DNA of 64,000 bases from Pantoea alfalfae (GTDB lineage: Bacteria; Pseudomonadota; Gammaproteobacteria; Enterobacterales; Enterobacteriaceae): contig NZ_CP082292.1 of the NCBI RefSeq assembly GCF_019880205.1, positions 992,001 to 1,056,000 of the forward strand, read 5' to 3'. Each line of letters opens with the position of its first letter. The stretch's first letter is position 1. The notes under the pieces are model-generated. The model saw only the letters and a program-made list of their open reading frames with translations, made no database searches and had not been told where the DNA came from. This document shows positions 53,609 to 62,878 of the stretch, piece by piece. A program made the translations under genes and the position numbers.

Positions 53609-53616
53609 TCGCTCAA

Positions 53617-54801
53617 TCACATGCCTTTATGCGGGCCAAAGAGTTCGTAATGAATGCGTGTATCTGCCACGCTGGCATCGCGCAGTTGCGCCACCACATG
53701 CTGCATAAAGGGCAGCGGACCGCAGAGGTAGAAGTGGGTGTCGGGTGAGGCGAGACGTGCGGAGATCGCGGTGATATCCATCAGACCCTGCGCGTCATAG
53801 CGACCGGCATCTTCAGCGGCGGGATCGCGATACCAGACCTCGCTGACGAAATCGGTGAGCTGCGCGCCTGTAGCTATCACTTCCGGGCCAAATGCATGCT
53901 GTTTGCCGTTCTCTGCGGCATGCAGCCAGCTGACCGGCGCGCGGTGCTGGCTTGCTGCCAGCGCATGGAGCATCGCCAGCAGCGGCGTCTGACCCACGCC
54001 TGCAGAAATCAGCGCCACAGGCGTGACAGGGTCGACCTCAAGGAAGAAGTCGCCGTGCGGTGCGGCGAGCATCAGCTCATCACCCACCTTGCCATTCTGA
54101 TGCAGCCAGCCGGAGACGGTGCCCTGTGCTTCTCGTTTCACCGCGATGCGATACTCTTTGCCGTTGCTGAGATGCGTCAGCGAGTACTGACGAATCTGGT
54201 GATGTTCGAAGCTGGCAGGCTGCAGGTGGACTGTCAGATACTGACCGGGCTTAAAGGCGGCGACCGGGCCGCCATCCACCGGCGTGAAGGTAAAGCTTTT
54301 AATCACCTCGCTCTGCTGCTCAATCGCACTGATGCGAAACGCCCGGGTGCCACGCCAGCCGCCGGTTTGCTGCTCTGTGGCCTGATAAATTTCCTCTTCG
54401 CGATTGATGAATACCTCTGCCAGCACGCCGTAAGCCTGGCCCCATGCCGCCAGCGCCTCTTCGCCCGGATCCAACAGTTCTTTAATGGTTGCCAGCAGAT
54501 TTTCACCGACGATGGCGTACTGTGCAGGCTGGATATTCAGGCTGGTATGTTTCTGCGCAATCTTTTCCACCGCAGGCAGCAGCACGGCCAGATTCTCCAG
54601 GTTTGCGCCATAGGCGCAGATGGCGTTGAACAGGGCTTCCCGCTGATCGCCATTACGCTGGTTATTCATATTGAAGACGTTTTTAAGTTCCGGATGGTGC
54701 GACAGCATGCGGTCATAGAAGTGGGCGGTAAGCTTTGGACCGCAGGCGGCGATGGCAGGCAGGGTCGATTTAACGGTGGCGATGGCGTGTGCATCAAGCA
54801 T
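53617..54801 (-). CDS. hmp: Flavohemoprotein Hmp (nitric oxide dioxygenase)
   Basis: Hmp oxidises nitric oxide to nitrate using O2 and NAD(P)H. The 394-residue cytoplasmic protein has a globin domain (1-140) with Tyr29 in the distal pocket and proximal His85 (AQKHTSLNI), an FAD-binding domain with RQYSLTH (about 205-211) and an NAD-binding domain with [14 protein letters not shown] and LCGPLPFM. In E. coli hmp diverges from glyA; the same arrangement is kept here. Confidence 0.97.
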   Translation of the reverse strand: MLDAHAIATVKSTLPAIAACGPKLTAHFYDRMLSHHPELKNVFNMNNQRNGDQREALFNAICAYGANLENLAVLLPAVEKIAQKHTSLNIQPAQYAIVGENLLATIKELLDPGEEALAAWGQAYGVLAEVFINREEEIYQATEQQTGGWRGTRAFRISAIEQQSEVIKSFTFTPVDGGPVAAFKPGQYLTVHLQPASFEHHQIRQYSLTHLSNGKEYRIAVKREAQGTVSGWLHQNGKVGDELMLAAPHGDFFLEVDPVTPVALISAGVGQTPLLAMLHALAASQHRAPVSWLHAAENGKQHAFGPEVIATGAQLTDFVSEVWYRDPAAEDAGRYDAQGLMDITAISARLASPDTHFYLCGPLPFMQHVVAQLRDASVADTRIHYELFGPHKGM

Positions 54802-54819
54802 AAAGGCGGCCTCTTATTA

Positions 54820-54867
54820 AACATGTATTTTAAATGCATCTTATAGCCACTTCGTCTGCGGTGTAAA
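54820..54867 (-). promoter_or_regulatory. hmp promoter with NsrR operator
   Basis: On the minus strand TTTACA (54867-54862) is 16 bp from TATAAG (54845-54840). Next to and overlapping the -10, AAGATGCATTTAAAATACAT (54842-54823, running on toward 54820) matches the NsrR consensus half-site AAGATGCATTT with its inverted partner. Nitric-oxide derepression is inferred. Confidence 0.85.
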
Positions 54868-54998
54868 TAATCCAATGAATTTTCTGGTTGTCTGAGTGGC
54901 AACTTTTTAGTGCATCAAGAAAGCCTTCGGCACAGCCTGAAGAAAAAACGTGGCGTCTGAACAGAGTAAAAAGGTGTAAAAATGCTGTGCCAGCAGCC

Positions 54999-55014
54999 AG
55001 CCAATCGTTTGCGT
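54999..55014 (+). promoter_or_regulatory. PurR-like operator upstream of glyA
   Basis: AGCCAATCGTTTGCGT matches the PurR palindrome ACGCAAACGTTTGCGT at 13 of 16 positions, with a perfect right half. glyA is PurR-regulated in E. coli. The hmp-glyA gap is 325 nt; a glyA core promoter near TTTACACT (about 55054) is possible but not clear. Confidence 0.7.
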
Positions 55015-55126
55015 AAAAAGAGGCAGCTCACCCTACCTTCACCTGTTAAAACGGTTTACACTGTGGGCCTTCGCCCCTGAAGGGGGGTAAATACCGTCAG
55101 AAAGTTAGCTGAGTCAGGAGATCCGG

Positions 55127-56380
55127 ATGTTAAAGCGTGATATGAACATTGCCGATTACGATGCCGAGTTGTGGCAGGCGATGGAGCAGGAGACAGTGCG
55201 TCAGGAAGAGCACATTGAACTGATTGCTTCTGAAAACTACACCAGCCCGCGTGTTATGCAGGCACAGGGTTCTCAGCTCACCAATAAATACGCTGAAGGC
55301 TATCCGGGCAAACGCTACTACGGCGGCTGTGAGTACGTTGATATCGTTGAGCAGCTGGCGATCGATCGCGCAAAAGAACTGTTTGGTGCCGATTACGCTA
55401 ACGTGCAGCCACACTCAGGTTCACAGGCTAATTTTGCGGTTTACACCGCGCTGCTGCAGCCGGGCGATACTATTCTGGGGATGAACCTGGCGCACGGTGG
55501 GCACCTGACTCACGGCTCACCGGTTAACCTGTCCGGCAAACTCTATAACGTGGTGGCTTACGGTATCGATGAGACCGGTAAAATTGACTACGACGAACTG
55601 GCTGAACTGGCGAAAACCCACAAGCCAAAAATGATCGTAGGCGGATTCTCGGCGTACTCCGGCGTCTGTGACTGGGCGAAAATGCGCGAAATCGCAGACA
55701 GCGTGGGAGCCTGGCTGTTTGTCGATATGGCACACGTTGCTGGCCTGATTGCTGCTGACGTTTACCCAAGTCCGATCCCGCATGCGCACATCGTGACCTC
55801 CACCACCCACAAAACGCTGGCGGGTCCGCGCGGCGGCATCATTCTGGCGAAAAACGGTGATGAAGATTTCTATAAGAAACTGAACTCTGCTGTCTTCCCT
55901 GGCGGTCAGGGTGGTCCACTGATGCACGTTATCGCCGGTAAAGCGGTTGCCTTCAAAGAGGCGATGGAGCCGGAGTTCAAAACCTACCAGCAGCAGGTGG
56001 CAAAAAACGCCAAAGCGATGGTAGAAGTGCTGATCGAGCGTGGCTATGACATCGTGTCTGGCGGCACGCATAACCATCTGTTCCTGATCGATCTGGTGAG
56101 CAAGAACCTGACCGGTAAAGAAGCCGATGCGGCGCTGGGCCGTGCCAACATCACGGTTAACAAGAACAGCGTGCCAAACGATCCGAAAAGCCCGTTTGTG
56201 ACGTCTGGTATCCGTATCGGTACACCAGCGGTTACCCGTCGTGGCTTCAAAGAGGCAGACGTACGCGAGCTGGCTGGCTGGATCGCCGATGTGCTGGATA
56301 ACATCAATGACGAAGCGACCATTGAGCGCACCAAGAAGAAAGTGCTGGATATCTGCAGCCGTCTGCCGGTCTACGCTTAA
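55127..56380 (+). CDS. glyA: Serine hydroxymethyltransferase GlyA
   Basis: GlyA interconverts serine and glycine with tetrahydrofolate, feeding one-carbon units to purine, thymidylate and methionine synthesis. The 417-residue PLP enzyme has the same length as the E. coli protein, with the PLP lysine (Lys229) in [14 protein letters not shown] and the motifs [28 protein letters not shown] (in part) and [20 protein letters not shown]. The Shine-Dalgarno sequence AGGAG lies upstream of the ATG. Confidence 0.98.
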   Translation: MLKRDMNIADYDAELWQAMEQETVRQEEHIELIASENYTSPRVMQAQGSQLTNKYAEGYPGKRYYGGCEYVDIVEQLAIDRAKELFGADYANVQPHSGSQANFAVYTALLQPGDTILGMNLAHGGHLTHGSPVNLSGKLYNVVAYGIDETGKIDYDELAELAKTHKPKMIVGGFSAYSGVCDWAKMREIADSVGAWLFVDMAHVAGLIAADVYPSPIPHAHIVTSTTHKTLAGPRGGIILAKNGDEDFYKKLNSAVFPGGQGGPLMHVIAGKAVAFKEAMEPEFKTYQQQVAKNAKAMVEVLIERGYDIVSGGTHNHLFLIDLVSKNLTGKEADAALGRANITVNKNSVPNDPKSPFVTSGIRIGTPAVTRRGFKEADVRELAGWIADVLDNINDEATIERTKKKVLDICSRLPVYA

Positions 56381-56405
56381 TCGCTAACCTGTTGTGAGAC
56401 AGCAT

Positions 56406-56434
56406 AAAAAGGATGGCATCTGCCATCCTTTTTT
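56406..56434 (+). terminator. Intrinsic terminator of glyA
   Basis: AAAAAGGATGGC and GCCATCCTTTTT form a 12-bp stem with an ATCT loop, followed by further T residues. Confidence 0.95.
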
Positions 56435-56508
56435 ATTGCCTGTGCCGCAGGGCTCTGCCAGAGTAGCGCCCACTTATGCTGCGAAGCAGCAAACCTGCTG
56501 GAGGGAAT

Positions 56509-57657
56509 ATGGCAATCGGCTCCGCCAGATGGCTCGGATTGGGCTACTTCACTTACTTCTTCTGTTACGGCATCTATCTGCCATTCTGGGGCGTGTGGCT
56601 GAAAGGCACCGGTCTGGATGCTGAGAAGATTGGCCTGCTGCTCGGCTGTGGTATGGTTGCGCGCTTCGTCGGTAGTCTGCTTATTGCCTCGCAGGTTAAG
56701 AATCCCGGCCGGTTAATTACGGCGCTGCGTCTGCTGGCGCTGATGACCTCTCTGTTTGCTGCCGGTTTCTGGGTGGGTGAGCAGTGGATGTGGCTGCTGA
56801 CTGTGATGATCGGCTTCAACCTCTTCTTCTCGCCGCTGGTGCCGCTCAGCGATGCGCTGGCTGCTACCTGGACACAGCAGATTGGGCTGGCGTACGGGCC
56901 GGTGCGACTGTGGGGATCGCTGGCCTTTGTAATCAGCTCGGCGTTAACCGGCGTGCTGGTCAGTGCTTACTCCTCTCAGGCCATTCTGCTGCTGCTTTCC
57001 GTCGGTGTCATCGCCATGCTCGCTGGCATGATGCTGAGACCAGCCACCCAGCCACAGGGTCATGAGCGTCAGGGTGCTGCAGGCGGCGGCTGGCAGGAAT
57101 GGCGTGATTTGCTGCGTGAAAATGCTGTATGGCGATTTATGCTCTGCGTGACGCTGCTGCAGGGCGCGCATGCTGCCTATTACGGCTTCAGTGCTATCTG
57201 GTGGCAGGAGAGCGGCTACTCCGCCTCAACGGTGGGTTATCTCTGGTCGCTGGGCGTGGTAGCGGAAATTATTGTGTTCGCTCTGAGCAACCGCCTGTTC
57301 CGCCGCTGGCGCGCGCGTGACCTGCTGCTGCTTTCAGGCATCTGCGCGCTCATTCGCTGGGGCCTGCTGGGAGCCAGCACCGCGCTGCCGCTGCTGATTG
57401 TGGCGCAAATCCTTCACTGTGGCAGTTTCACCGTCTGTCATCTGGCGGCGATGCGTTTTATCGCGGCGCGGCAGGGGGCGGAAGTGATCCGGCTGCAGTC
57501 ACTCTATTCCGCGCTGGCGATGGGCGGGGGTATTGCGATAATGACCATGATCTGCGGCGTGCTGTTCGCGCATCTGCAGGGGCATCTTTTCTGGGTAATG
57601 GCACTGGTAGCCCTGCCCGCACTGTTTCTGCGTCCCGGCTACGACTCCAGTAAATAA
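56509..57657 (+). CDS. hcaT: MFS transporter HcaT (3-phenylpropionate family)
   Basis: This 382-residue inner-membrane protein has about 12 hydrophobic segments and aligns over its length with E. coli HcaT, a putative 3-phenylpropionate permease of the major facilitator superfamily. Conserved stretches include LGYFTYFFCYGIYLPFWGVWL, GFNLFFSPLVPLSDALA and QGAHAAYYGFSAIWWQ. I chose the ATG at 56509 with GGAGG at 56500-56504; an upstream in-frame ATG at 56476 is weaker. The hca catabolic genes are not nearby, so substrate is uncertain. Its end overlaps csiE by 19 nt. Confidence 0.88.
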   Translation: MAIGSARWLGLGYFTYFFCYGIYLPFWGVWLKGTGLDAEKIGLLLGCGMVARFVGSLLIASQVKNPGRLITALRLLALMTSLFAAGFWVGEQWMWLLTVMIGFNLFFSPLVPLSDALAATWTQQIGLAYGPVRLWGSLAFVISSALTGVLVSAYSSQAILLLLSVGVIAMLAGMMLRPATQPQGHERQGAAGGGWQEWRDLLRENAVWRFMLCVTLLQGAHAAYYGFSAIWWQESGYSASTVGYLWSLGVVAEIIVFALSNRLFRRWRARDLLLLSGICALIRWGLLGASTALPLLIVAQILHCGSFTVCHLAAMRFIAARQGAEVIRLQSLYSALAMGGGIAIMTMICGVLFAHLQGHLFWVMALVALPALFLRPGYDSSK

Positions 57658-58910
57658 CGAATGCGCTGCTGATGGTGCAGCGTCAGCGGCAGTTCAGCAT
57701 GCACCAGCGGCGGTGAGAACAAGGGCAGCGAGGTCGGGTAGGGCGAGATAATGATGTCGGTGTCCCGTGGCGCGCCATCCCGCTGAAACTGCTTCACATC
57801 CAGATAAGAAATATTGATCGGCAGCAGCGTGATCTCCCGGATCTGCTGCTCCACATCCTGCTCCAGGTCGGCATCGTCGCCGGTCAGTATCAGGACCTGC
57901 TTCTCCTGTAGCGCACTCTCCTGCATCAGCCAGGCACCAAAAATAATGGTGACTAAACTCACCTCTTCCGGCGTAAAAGTAATGTTGTAGTGCTGCTCAA
58001 AAGCCTGCAGGGCCTGCTGAGTCGTACGCAGCAGGCGAGGATAGAGTCGGCTGACATCCAGTGCCACGCTATTGTCGATACCGATAGTAAAGTGAGTGCG
58101 ATCGAGTGCCTGCGCCAGATGCGGATAGAGCTGGTGCAGCAGTTCGTCGCGGTCAGCAAAGGTGATTTCGGCACAGGCTTCAAAGTCATTAATCAGTTGC
58201 TGCGTCGCGTTCATCAACTGCTGTTCAGCAGGATGTGCAACCGCGTCCACGACCGGCGTATGAATCTGGCTGAACAGCAGCGTCCAGAAGTCGGTTTCAC
58301 TGACATGCGGGGCAAGATGGCAGCGTTTTCGCCAGTGATGTATCACATCTTCGGCGGCCTGCCGCTCAGGCTTCTGCTGCAGCCAGAGGGACTGCGCCTC
58401 ACTGAACAGCACCGGCTGACGCTGGCACAAGCCATACTTCATAAATATCTGCAGAAAAAGCCGGTCGCGTTCGCTGAAATCACGCTTCAGACGCAGGCTG
58501 CAATGCTGAATCAGCGCCTGTAAATTGGTCTCATCCCACAACGCTTTCTCAATCTTCATGACCTTCAGGCGCTGGCGCAGGGGCGCAGCAAAATGCTCGC
58601 AGACAAAATCCTGCGATAAACGCAGACTGCGTCGCAGGTTGTGCAGCAGACAAAGGCGACGGTCCAACTCTGTACCATGAAGACGAAAGCTGCCATCCAC
58701 CATCTGATGCAATTCCAGCTGGTGATATCGCTGTATCTCAAGGCCTACATCCGCGATATCCTGTCGGGCAACGGCAGGATCGATGCCATTCAGCTGGCAG
58801 ATTTTTTCAAGCGTAAGCACGGGTGCGGGCAGAAACAGCAACAATAAAAGATGGCACTGACGCTGTGAACGGGTGAAGAGTGGTGCCAAAGGGGTAGCAG
58901 AACTCATCAA
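57639..58910 (-). CDS. csiE: Stationary-phase inducible protein CsiE
   Basis: CsiE is a PRD-domain protein of unknown function, induced by RpoS and cAMP-CRP in E. coli. The 423-residue protein aligns with E. coli CsiE, including QRRLCLLHNLRRSLRLSQ-like N-terminal sequence and the PRD-like region LYPHLAQALDRTHFTIGIDNS ... LYPRLLRTTQQAL, and the C-terminal LPLFSPPLVHAELPLT. PRD modules are usually phosphorylated by the PTS; whether that occurs here is unknown. Start at either of two adjacent ATGs (58910 or 58907). Confidence 0.9.
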   Translation of the reverse strand: MMSSATPLAPLFTRSQRQCHLLLLLFLPAPVLTLEKICQLNGIDPAVARQDIADVGLEIQRYHQLELHQMVDGSFRLHGTELDRRLCLLHNLRRSLRLSQDFVCEHFAAPLRQRLKVMKIEKALWDETNLQALIQHCSLRLKRDFSERDRLFLQIFMKYGLCQRQPVLFSEAQSLWLQQKPERQAAEDVIHHWRKRCHLAPHVSETDFWTLLFSQIHTPVVDAVAHPAEQQLMNATQQLINDFEACAEITFADRDELLHQLYPHLAQALDRTHFTIGIDNSVALDVSRLYPRLLRTTQQALQAFEQHYNITFTPEEVSLVTIIFGAWLMQESALQEKQVLILTGDDADLEQDVEQQIREITLLPINISYLDVKQFQRDGAPRDTDIIISPYPTSLPLFSPPLVHAELPLTLHHQQRIRYLLES

Positions 58911-59044
58911 TCAGATTTCCAGCAGACTATTTTGAGCTAAGCGTAGTCAACCCGGTCAGCGCCCGCGCGGTTTACGCGGTTTATTTGCCGGAGGTTTAAA
59001 GCGGGTCACAAAATTTTGTTACTTATAGATTCTTTTCATCAGGA

Positions 59045-59061
59045 ACGTTACTTTATAACAT
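59045..59061 (+). promoter_or_regulatory. Zur-like operator just before the NicO/DUF1007 operon
   Basis: ACGTTACTTTATAACAT matches the Zur palindrome ATGTTATANTATAACAT at 14 of 17 positions, with a perfect right half (TATAACAT). It ends 1 nt before the start codon of the next gene. A related stretch TTGTTACTTATAG lies at about 59018-59030. Zinc repression is inferred and would suggest the operon is for zinc uptake. Confidence 0.55.
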
Positions 59062-59062
59062 T

Positions 59063-59689
59063 ATGAAACGCGCACTCTTTGCCTTACTGATGGTATTAAG
59101 TCCGGCTCTGCTGGCCCATCCTCACAGTTTCATCGATATGAAAACCGAACTGGTGGTGCAGGGTGACACCTTCACCGGATTAAAGATGACCTGGACCATG
59201 GATGAGATCACCTCCGCCGATCTGCTGTATGACGCGGGCGAGGCGAAGCCAGGCAGCGTGGTGTGGAAAAAGCTGGCGGCGGGCGTGATGGCGAACGTAC
59301 TGGGCCAGCACTACTTTTCTGAAATCTGGCACAACCAACAGCGGGTAAAGTTTTTGAATCTGCCAACGGAATATAATCTGTCGCGTAACGGCCACAAAGC
59401 GGTACTGGAATTTGTTCTGCCGCTGGCGGAACCCCCGACGCTGGCCGGGCAGCGCTTTGAGATCCTGACCTTCGATCCCACTTACTTCGTCGATATGTTC
59501 TATGACAATCCCGGCGCGTTAACGCTGCCGCCGGCATTGCAGACCCGCTGTAAATTTGCGCTCAATACGCCAAAACCTAATGACTCTCTGAAGCAGTATG
59601 CGCTGTCGCTGGATAAAGCCGACGCGCCTGCAGAGGAGATGGATTTAGGCCGCCAGTTCGCACAAACGGTGGTACTGACATGTCAGTAA
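59063..59689 (+). CDS. DUF1007 periplasmic protein (ZevA-like)
   Basis: This 208-residue protein has a Sec signal peptide (MKRALFALLMVLSPALLA) cleaved just before HPHSFIDM, so the mature N-terminus would begin with a His-x-His metal motif. The rest is the DUF1007 domain (TFTGLKMTWTMDEITSADLLYD, FDPTYFVDMFYDN). DUF1007 proteins are paired with NicO-family permeases; in Haemophilus the pair ZevAB supplies zinc. It overlaps the permease gene by 10 nt. Whether the metal is zinc, nickel or cobalt is not settled by sequence. Confidence 0.8.
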   Translation: MKRALFALLMVLSPALLAHPHSFIDMKTELVVQGDTFTGLKMTWTMDEITSADLLYDAGEAKPGSVVWKKLAAGVMANVLGQHYFSEIWHNQQRVKFLNLPTEYNLSRNGHKAVLEFVLPLAEPPTLAGQRFEILTFDPTYFVDMFYDNPGALTLPPALQTRCKFALNTPKPNDSLKQYALSLDKADAPAEEMDLGRQFAQTVVLTCQ

Positions 59690-60660
59690 TTTCTGCGCCC
59701 CTGCGGGCTTCCCGGCTCTGGCCTCTGTGGTTGCTGGCGGGACTCTTCATAGGCGGCGCGCTGCTGGTCTGGCTTTACTGGTCGCAGATTTTGCTGCAGA
59801 GCGTGCTGTGGCAGAAAGATCTGCACCGGCAGATGACCCAGCTGTTACAACAGGTGGCGGAGCAGCCCCATCAGGCTGGCATGTCGCTGGTGATATTCAG
59901 CCTGCTATATGGTGTGCTGCACGCGCTGGGGCCGGGCCACGGCAAAGTTGTTATCGCGACTTTTCTGGCGACTCATCCGAGCCGCGTCAGAACCAGTATC
60001 AGGCTGACGCTGCTCGCCTCACTGTTGCAGGGCTCAGTCGCGATTGTGCTGGTAACGGTGATGCTGGTGCTGCTGAAAACCTCGTCGCGCCAGCTGCATC
60101 TCAGCAGTTTCTGGCTGGAGAAGGGCAGTTACCTGCTGGTGATTGGGCTGGGTGTGATGATCGGCTATCGGGCGCTGCGCTCACTGTGGCGGGCATTGCG
60201 TCCGCGGCCAGCTCCGGTGTTCCGCGCCTTCCGTGCTCACCATCAGCATGATGAACATTGTGGCTGCGGACATGCGCATCTGCCGACGCCGCAGCAGATG
60301 AGCGGCAACATTAGCTGGAAAACCCAGCTGCTGGTGGTGGTATCAATGGGATTACGTCCCTGTTCCGGCGCGATTATGATGCTGCTGTTTGCCAAAGTAA
60401 TAGGTGTTTATGGCTGGGGCATTCTCTCTGCTGCCGTGATGGCGGTCGGCACGGCACTGACCATTTCGGCGATTGGCCTGCTGGTTCAGCAGGCGCGTTC
60501 GGTGGCGCAGCGGCTGGCACAACCTGGTGCTGTCTCAGGTATCTCGCGACTACTAATGCCAACGCTGGCCTTAACCGGTAGCCTGATTTTAATTGTGGCG
60601 GGTATCGCATTATGGCAGTCAGCACAACTCACGCCGGGCGGCGGAATTCGACCTTTCTGA
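59680..60660 (+). CDS. NicO/RcnA-family metal transporter (ZevB-like)
   Basis: This 326-residue inner-membrane protein has about six or seven hydrophobic segments. It carries the NicO family signatures HALGPGHGKVV (about 85-95) and SMGLRPCSGAIMMLLF (about 225-240). Between them is a cytoplasmic or periplasmic histidine-rich loop, HHQHDEHCGCGHAHLP, suited to binding Zn, Ni or Co. E. coli RcnA exports Ni/Co, but pairing with DUF1007 and the upstream Zur-like site favour zinc import. Substrate and direction are inferred only. Confidence 0.82.
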   Translation: MSVISAPLRASRLWPLWLLAGLFIGGALLVWLYWSQILLQSVLWQKDLHRQMTQLLQQVAEQPHQAGMSLVIFSLLYGVLHALGPGHGKVVIATFLATHPSRVRTSIRLTLLASLLQGSVAIVLVTVMLVLLKTSSRQLHLSSFWLEKGSYLLVIGLGVMIGYRALRSLWRALRPRPAPVFRAFRAHHQHDEHCGCGHAHLPTPQQMSGNISWKTQLLVVVSMGLRPCSGAIMMLLFAKVIGVYGWGILSAAVMAVGTALTISAIGLLVQQARSVAQRLAQPGAVSGISRLLMPTLALTGSLILIVAGIALWQSAQLTPGGGIRPF

Positions 60661-60671
60661 CTATAAACGCA

Positions 60672-60690
60672 GCGGGAATAAAATTCCCGC
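60672..60690. terminator. Hairpin after the NicO-family operon
   Basis: GCGGGAAT and ATTCCCGC form a perfect 8-bp stem with an AAA loop 11 nt past the stop. There is no T-tract, so it may be an end-stabilising hairpin. Confidence 0.55.
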
Positions 60691-60865
60691 GGTTATACTT
60701 ACCTCGCTAATTATCTCTGAATTCATCTCTTTATTTTTTTTCTCGGGGCAGTTTAGTGGTGAAATGACTATTCCCTGTCTACGCTGTTAATACCAAAACG
60801 GCATTCCGCCGTCGGGATGATAAAAGATCAGAACAGCTTGCTGTTTATTGCGAGGAGTATATTTC

Positions 60866-61879
60866 ATGGCTGATACCCGTATTAATAATGGCTACACCGA
60901 AACGCTGGCGACCGGGCCGGCAGGACTACCGTTAAAACGTATTTCCTGGAGCGCGGTCTTTGCCGGTGTTATTTGTGCATTAATCGTTCATATCATTCTG
61001 ACGCTGCTGGGCACAGCCATTGGGGCCACCACCATTGATCCGATGAAAGAACAGAATCCGCTGGACGGCCTTGGCACTGGCGCGCTGGTCTGGACGGCTA
61101 TTGAGATGCTGGTTGCGATGGCGGCAGGTAGTTATGTTGCCGGCCGACTGGCACAGCGTGAAGGCGCACTGCACGGTTTACTGATGTTTGGCCTTAGCAC
61201 AATTTTCACTATTTACCTGGCTATTGCGCTGGCAACCAGCGTATTAGGCGGCGCGATGAATATTGTGGGTTCAGGCTTCCAGGCGCTGGGTAGTGGTATT
61301 TCCGCTGCTGCGCCTTCGGTTACTCAAATGGCAAAAGAAAAGCTGCAGGAAAATAATATTAATTTAGACAACCTGCAAAACGAACTGGAAACCACATTAC
61401 GTCAGACCGGTAAGCCGGAATTACAGCCAGAGAATCTGAAGCAGGACGCAAATAAAGAAGCGCAGAATGCGGAAAACCAGGCTAACAACACTGCGAACCA
61501 CCCACAGACAGCGGATACCGATCTGACTAACTGGGTAAAAGGTGTAATGGATCGTCATTCAGATACTCTGCAGGCAGCCGATCGTGACGCACTGAAAAAT
61601 ATCATTAAAGCGCGTACCGGTAAAAGCGATGAGGAAGTGGATCAGATCGTTGCGAAAACCGAGCAGAGCTATCAGCAGGCCGTCCAGAAGTATAATGAAC
61701 TGAAACAGCAGGCTGAGCAGAAAGCACGTGAAGCGGGCGAAAAAGCCGCTGCTGCGACCGCTAAAGCGAGCTGGTATGCCCTGATTCTGCTGATCATCGA
61801 AGCCGCACTGGCTGGTGTGATGGGTATGGTGGGTCGTCGTACTCAGCCCCGTCAGGTGCTGGCACACGAACGTCGTTAA
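60866..61879 (+). CDS. Membrane protein of unknown function with a long helical middle domain
   Basis: This 337-residue protein has N-terminal hydrophobic segments (about 35-55, 76-93 and 106-126) and one at the C-terminus (about 305-325), separated by a hydrophilic region of about 170 residues rich in Ala, Gln, Glu and Lys, with coiled-coil character (e.g. KYNELKQQAEQKAREAGEKAAAATAKA). It starts MADTRINNGYTETLATGPAG, with GAGGAG 9-14 nt upstream of the ATG at 60866. I do not recognise a named family. Monocistronic, with a strong terminator. Confidence 0.75.
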   Translation: MADTRINNGYTETLATGPAGLPLKRISWSAVFAGVICALIVHIILTLLGTAIGATTIDPMKEQNPLDGLGTGALVWTAIEMLVAMAAGSYVAGRLAQREGALHGLLMFGLSTIFTIYLAIALATSVLGGAMNIVGSGFQALGSGISAAAPSVTQMAKEKLQENNINLDNLQNELETTLRQTGKPELQPENLKQDANKEAQNAENQANNTANHPQTADTDLTNWVKGVMDRHSDTLQAADRDALKNIIKARTGKSDEEVDQIVAKTEQSYQQAVQKYNELKQQAEQKAREAGEKAAAATAKASWYALILLIIEAALAGVMGMVGRRTQPRQVLAHERR

Positions 61880-61901
61880 TCATCACTGATTAGCAGGCAA
61901 T

Positions 61902-61930
61902 AAAAAAGGCGGCTGAAAAGCCGCCTTTTT
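61902..61930. terminator. Bidirectional terminator between the membrane protein gene and suhB
   Basis: AAAAAGGCGGC and GCCGCCTTTTT form an 11-bp stem flanked by A and T runs, suited to both convergent genes. Confidence 0.95.
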
Positions 61931-61942
61931 CCGTAATGAAAC

Positions 61943-62746
61943 TTAGCGTTTTAACGCTTCGCTCAGCTCATCACGCATGTTCGACAGCATAGCTTTCACC
62001 ACGCGCGGGTTACCCGCGACCAGGTTACCTGACAGCAGATAACCGTGGTTACCGGTGAAGTCAGTGACCAGACCACCCGCTTCACGAACCAGCAGTTCAC
62101 CCGCCGCAAAATCCCACGGCTTCAGGCCAATCTCATAATAGCCATCTACGCGACCCGCAGCCACATAGGCCAGATCCAGCGCAGCAGAGCCGGTGCGACG
62201 GAAGTCAGCGCACTGTGTAAAGAGTTTGGTCAGGATGTTCATGTAAGCTGGCGCGTGCTGCTTCATTTTGAACGGGAAGCCCGTTGCCAGAACGGTGCCA
62301 TCCAGATCGCGGGCAATGCTGCCACGCAGACGATAGCCATTCAGCTGAGCGCCCTGGCCACGTGAAGAGGTGAACAGTTCATTGCGCATTGGATCGTAAA
62401 CGACGGCGACTTCAGTGCGGCCTTTGATGCGCACAGCGATAGAAACAGCAAAGTGGGGCAGACGTTTGATGAAGTTAGAAGTGCCATCCAGCGGATCGAT
62501 AACCCATTGAACGTCCTGATCTTCGCCCGCCAGTTCACCGCTTTCTTCAGTGATGATGGTATGTTTCGGGTAAGATTTACGAATAATTTCGATAATCAGG
62601 CGTTCTGCTTCGCGGTCAACATTGGTTACGAAGTCGTTGCTGCCTTTCTGGCTGGCTTCGACGGCGTCCGGGGTTTCATAATATTTGGCAATTAAATTTC
62701 CGGCCTTGCGCGCTGCGCGCACGGCAATGTTGAGCATGGGATGCAT
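61943..62746 (-). CDS. suhB: Inositol monophosphatase / Nus factor SuhB
   Basis: SuhB is an inositol monophosphatase homologue that joins the rRNA antitermination complex with NusA, NusB and NusG. The 267-residue protein has the metal-binding motifs EESGE, WVIDPLDGTSNFIKRLPHF and PWDFAAGELLVREAGG. It is over 80 percent identical by eye to E. coli SuhB. It diverges from trmJ as in E. coli. Confidence 0.97.
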   Translation of the reverse strand: MHPMLNIAVRAARKAGNLIAKYYETPDAVEASQKGSNDFVTNVDREAERLIIEIIRKSYPKHTIITEESGELAGEDQDVQWVIDPLDGTSNFIKRLPHFAVSIAVRIKGRTEVAVVYDPMRNELFTSSRGQGAQLNGYRLRGSIARDLDGTVLATGFPFKMKQHAPAYMNILTKLFTQCADFRRTGSAALDLAYVAAGRVDGYYEIGLKPWDFAAGELLVREAGGLVTDFTGNHGYLLSGNLVAGNPRVVKAMLSNMRDELSEALKR

Positions 62747-62878
62747 CGGTATCTCTCGCTGGATGTTAAAGAACGGGGAAAACGGCGCGGAGTATAGCAG
62801 CGTGTTCGGTAAATGTCCTGCTTTATGTTACGATTCTCTCCACTGATTTTACTGACCCGTTTCTGAGTATCCCTAATC

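Noticed and set aside
53326..53616. 96-codon minus-strand ORF between glnB and hmp
   Set aside because: It starts within the terminator hairpin after hmp, runs through the palindromic repeats, has no ribosome binding site and its product resembles no known protein; best explained as chance reading frame in repeat DNA.
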